Position numbers and translations under genes: made by a program. The notes under the pieces are model-generated. The model did no database searches and had not been told where the DNA came from. It was given only the letters and a program-made list of their open reading frames with translations. From assembly GCA_013867245.1 (NCBI GenBank), contig JACENB010000147.1, forward strand, positions 1-16,736: a stretch of 16,736 nt of DNA, written 5' to 3'. Origin of the DNA: Nitrosopumilaceae archaeon. Lineage in GTDB: Archaea; Thermoproteota; Nitrososphaeria; Nitrososphaerales; Nitrosopumilaceae. This document shows positions 14,971 to 16,736 of this stretch, piece after piece. Position 1 is the first letter of the stretch, and each line of letters starts with the position of its first letter.

Positions 14971-16479
14971 TTGACTGAATTTATCGAAAAAAAATATGTC
15001 AAGAAAGACTCTATTGAAAAGCGAGATTATCAGGTAAACCTTGCAAACCAAGCTATTTCTGAAAACTGCATTGTTGTTTTGCCAACTGGTCTTGGAAAAA
15101 CTGCAATCGCTTTACAAGTTATTGCTGAATATTTGTCAAAAGGTACGGGCGGTGCATTATTTTTGGCACCTACTAGAGTACTTGTGAATCAACATTATGA
15201 ATTTCTAAAAGAGAATCTTACCTTAGATGATGTTGCCTTAATAACTGGAGAGGATACTATCCAAAAAAGAACTAAACTTTGGAATAATAGCGTGATTTGT
15301 GCAACTCCTGAAATTGCAAAAAATGATTTGGATAGAGGAATTGTTTCATCTAATCAATTTAATCTTGTGATATTTGATGAAGTACATAGAACTGTAGGAG
15401 ATTATGCATATTCTGGTATTGCAGAACGTTTTGTAAATTCTGATGCAAGAGTTGTTGGAATGACTGCAACACTACCTAGTGAAAAAGACAAGGCAACTGA
15501 AATTCTAACTAAATTAAAAATTGCCAGCGTTGCTGAGAGAACAGAAAACAGTCCTGATGTAAAACCATACACTCAAGAGACAAATACTGAATGGATAAAT
15601 GTCGAACTACCTCCTGAACTAAAATCCATTCAAACACTATTGAAATTAGCCCTTGATCAAAGATATGAAACATTACGTGATAATGGAATAAAACTTGCAG
15701 AACAACAATCTCTTTCTGCTTTATTGAGAATTAGACAATTTGTATTAAATCAGAATCGTCGTTCAGCAAAGCCACTATTTACTGCAATTCGAATTCATTA
15801 TGCGTTAAACATCTTAGAGGCACATGGAATTACGCCCTTTTTGAAATTCTGTGAGCGTGCCAAGGCAAAAAAAGGAGCAGGAGTAAAAGAACTCTTTGAG
15901 GTTGACCCAAATTTTACTCGTGCTGTACAACTTGCAAAAGAAGCTCAATCAAAAGGAATTGAACACTCTAAAATTCCTAAACTAAAAGATATCATAGAAT
16001 CTGTTCCAGGTAAAGCTTTGATTTTTACTAGTTATCGTGACTCTGTTGATTTAATCTACAACAAGTTAACTGAACTTGGAGTTTCTGCAGGAATCTTAAT
16101 TGGCAAAGCCGGAGAAACAGGACTCAAACAAAAAAAGCAGATTGAAACTGTACAAAAATTCCGTGATGGTGTATTTGATGTATTAATTGCAACACGAGTT
16201 GGTGAAGAAGGATTGGATATTGCTGAAGTAAATCAGGTTATCTTTTATGATAATGTTCCTAGCTCTGTTAGATTTATTCAAAGAAGAGGTAGGACTGGAA
16301 GAAAGGATACTGGAAAATTAGTTGTGCTTATTGCAAAAAATACCATTGATGAAACATACTATTGGATAGGTAAACGAAAAATGTCTGCATCAAAAGGAAT
16401 GGGTGATAAAATGACCAAAGTATTGGAGAAGAATCAAGAAATTATTGCTAAAAAAACTGGTCTTGATGCATTCATTTAA
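14971..16479 (+). CDS. Hef/FANCM-type superfamily 2 DNA helicase without nuclease domain
   Basis: A 502-residue helicase. Motifs: RDYQVNLANQAI Q-region (18-29), Walker A LPTGLGKT (37-44), Ia APTRVL (66-71), DEVH box (136-139), TAT motif III (165-167), IV IFTSYRDS (351-358), V ATRVGEEGLDI (407-417), VI QRRGRTGR (437-444). A helical insert at about 215-335 between the two RecA folds matches the branched-DNA-gripping domain of Hef/FANCM/Mph1. Euryarchaeal Hef carries an XPF-like nuclease after this; here the frame ends about 55 residues after motif VI, and no nuclease coding follows on this strand. Known Hef helicases remodel stalled forks and other branched DNA, so that is the likely job. The start appears to be TTG, placing conserved residues directly after it. 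Its stop overlaps the 3' end of a convergent gene. Confidence 0.92.
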   Translation: MTEFIEKKYVKKDSIEKRDYQVNLANQAISENCIVVLPTGLGKTAIALQVIAEYLSKGTGGALFLAPTRVLVNQHYEFLKENLTLDDVALITGEDTIQKRTKLWNNSVICATPEIAKNDLDRGIVSSNQFNLVIFDEVHRTVGDYAYSGIAERFVNSDARVVGMTATLPSEKDKATEILTKLKIASVAERTENSPDVKPYTQETNTEWINVELPPELKSIQTLLKLALDQRYETLRDNGIKLAEQQSLSALLRIRQFVLNQNRRSAKPLFTAIRIHYALNILEAHGITPFLKFCERAKAKKGAGVKELFEVDPNFTRAVQLAKEAQSKGIEHSKIPKLKDIIESVPGKALIFTSYRDSVDLIYNKLTELGVSAGILIGKAGETGLKQKKQIETVQKFRDGVFDVLIATRVGEEGLDIAEVNQVIFYDNVPSSVRFIQRRGRTGRKDTGKLVVLIAKNTIDETYYWIGKRKMSASKGMGDKMTKVLEKNQEIIAKKTGLDAFI

Positions 16480-16736
16480 TTTTTGTATTGCTTAGTAATT
16501 TCTTGAATAATTGCTTGTTTTCTTTGAATGATTTTATTTTTCATTCCTGATTCTAAATGATGTGTACTTGAACCCTTTGCTACAAGTAAATTCTCTAATC
16601 TAATTTCAAATTGATTTTCTACAAAGTTAATTGTTCCTTCAAATCCCCCTCCCATCTCTAAATTCTCAAATGCATCTCTAGCTAAATTCTTAATTGATTT
16701 TTCTAAATACTCTAAAATTTCATCAATGATTTTCTC
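16476..16736 (-). CDS. C-terminal part of an unrecognised protein (runs off right edge)
   Basis: The minus strand is open from the window edge to a TAA at 16478-16476, giving 86 C-terminal residues of a gene whose start lies beyond the window. The sequence opens EKIIDEILEYLEKSIKNLARDA, passes a glycine turn (EMGGGFEG), and ends in a charged helix (KNKIIQRKQAIIQEITKQYKN). It looks like a soluble, mostly helical protein. I recognise no family, and in particular no nuclease motif that would complete the neighbouring helicase. Codon use matches the neighbouring genes and the frame has no stop for all 86 codons, while its position converging on the helicase with a four-base overlap (TTAA) is typical of compact genomes. 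Real gene likely; function unknown. Confidence 0.72.
   Translation of the reverse strand, partial: EKIIDEILEYLEKSIKNLARDAFENLEMGGGFEGTINFVENQFEIRLENLLVAKGSSTHHLESGMKNKIIQRKQAIIQEITKQYKN

Noticed and set aside
16476..16736. Right-edge minus-strand frame considered as the missing nuclease partner of the helicase
   Set aside because: It runs on the opposite strand and shows none of the XPF nuclease signature (such as ERKxxxD) in the visible 86 residues.
1..16736. Mobile elements, CRISPR repeats, or a horizontally acquired island
   Set aside because: Base composition looks even throughout, genes are core metabolic and replication functions in compact units, and no direct or inverted repeat pairs, transposase or integrase were seen.

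Overview
The window is AT-rich, very gene-dense DNA (no gap above about 170 bases) with archaeal signals: TATA-like boxes about 20-28 bases upstream of start codons, several GTG/TTG starts, a family B DNA polymerase with a C-terminal PCNA-binding peptide, a short archaeal-type triosephosphate isomerase, and a methylmalonyl-CoA mutase split into two subunits. Together with the gene content this points to a chromosome of an ammonia-oxidising thaumarchaeon (Nitrososphaerota), most likely Nitrosopumilus-like. That assignment is inferred from protein style and context, not from a marker gene. No rRNA, tRNA, insertion sequence, CRISPR array or phage gene is visible.

Layout. Positions 1-456 hold the 3' end of ilvC (branched-chain amino acid synthesis). 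It converges on the small, B12-binding subunit of methylmalonyl-CoA mutase (467-889, minus). A divergent promoter region (890-991) then leads into a plus-strand run: an M1 aminopeptidase, a membrane-anchored protein of unknown function, the MeaB-type GTPase that looks after the mutase, the mutase catalytic subunit, and methylmalonyl-CoA epimerase (992-6856). Mutase, chaperone and epimerase carry out the methylmalonyl-CoA to succinyl-CoA step of the 3-hydroxypropionate/4-hydroxybutyrate carbon-fixation cycle.

Positions 6868-10815, minus strand, hold an XRE-type HTH protein with a CBS pair, pyruvate phosphate dikinase and triosephosphate isomerase: two gluconeogenic enzymes plus a candidate metabolite-sensing regulator. 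Positions 10855-14230, minus strand, form a tight three-gene run: dCMP deaminase, family B DNA polymerase, and a SemiSWEET-like membrane protein. Two small convergent unknown genes follow, one strongly basic (14351-14539) and one acidic (14556-14798). The window ends with a Hef/FANCM-type helicase lacking the nuclease domain (14971-16479), which overlaps by four bases the 3' end of an unrecognised minus-strand gene running off the right edge.

Two styles of translation start appear side by side. First genes of units have a TATA box placed so that transcripts would be leaderless or nearly so. Several genes inside units instead have Shine-Dalgarno-like sequences (AAAGGAGGT before the epimerase, GTGA(T)-type before the mutase and the SemiSWEET gene). 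The window is mainly core metabolism and replication; I see no convincing new multi-gene system. The most open questions are the unknown membrane-anchored protein, the acidic/basic small-gene pair, the HTH-CBS regulator, and the SemiSWEET gene behind polB.
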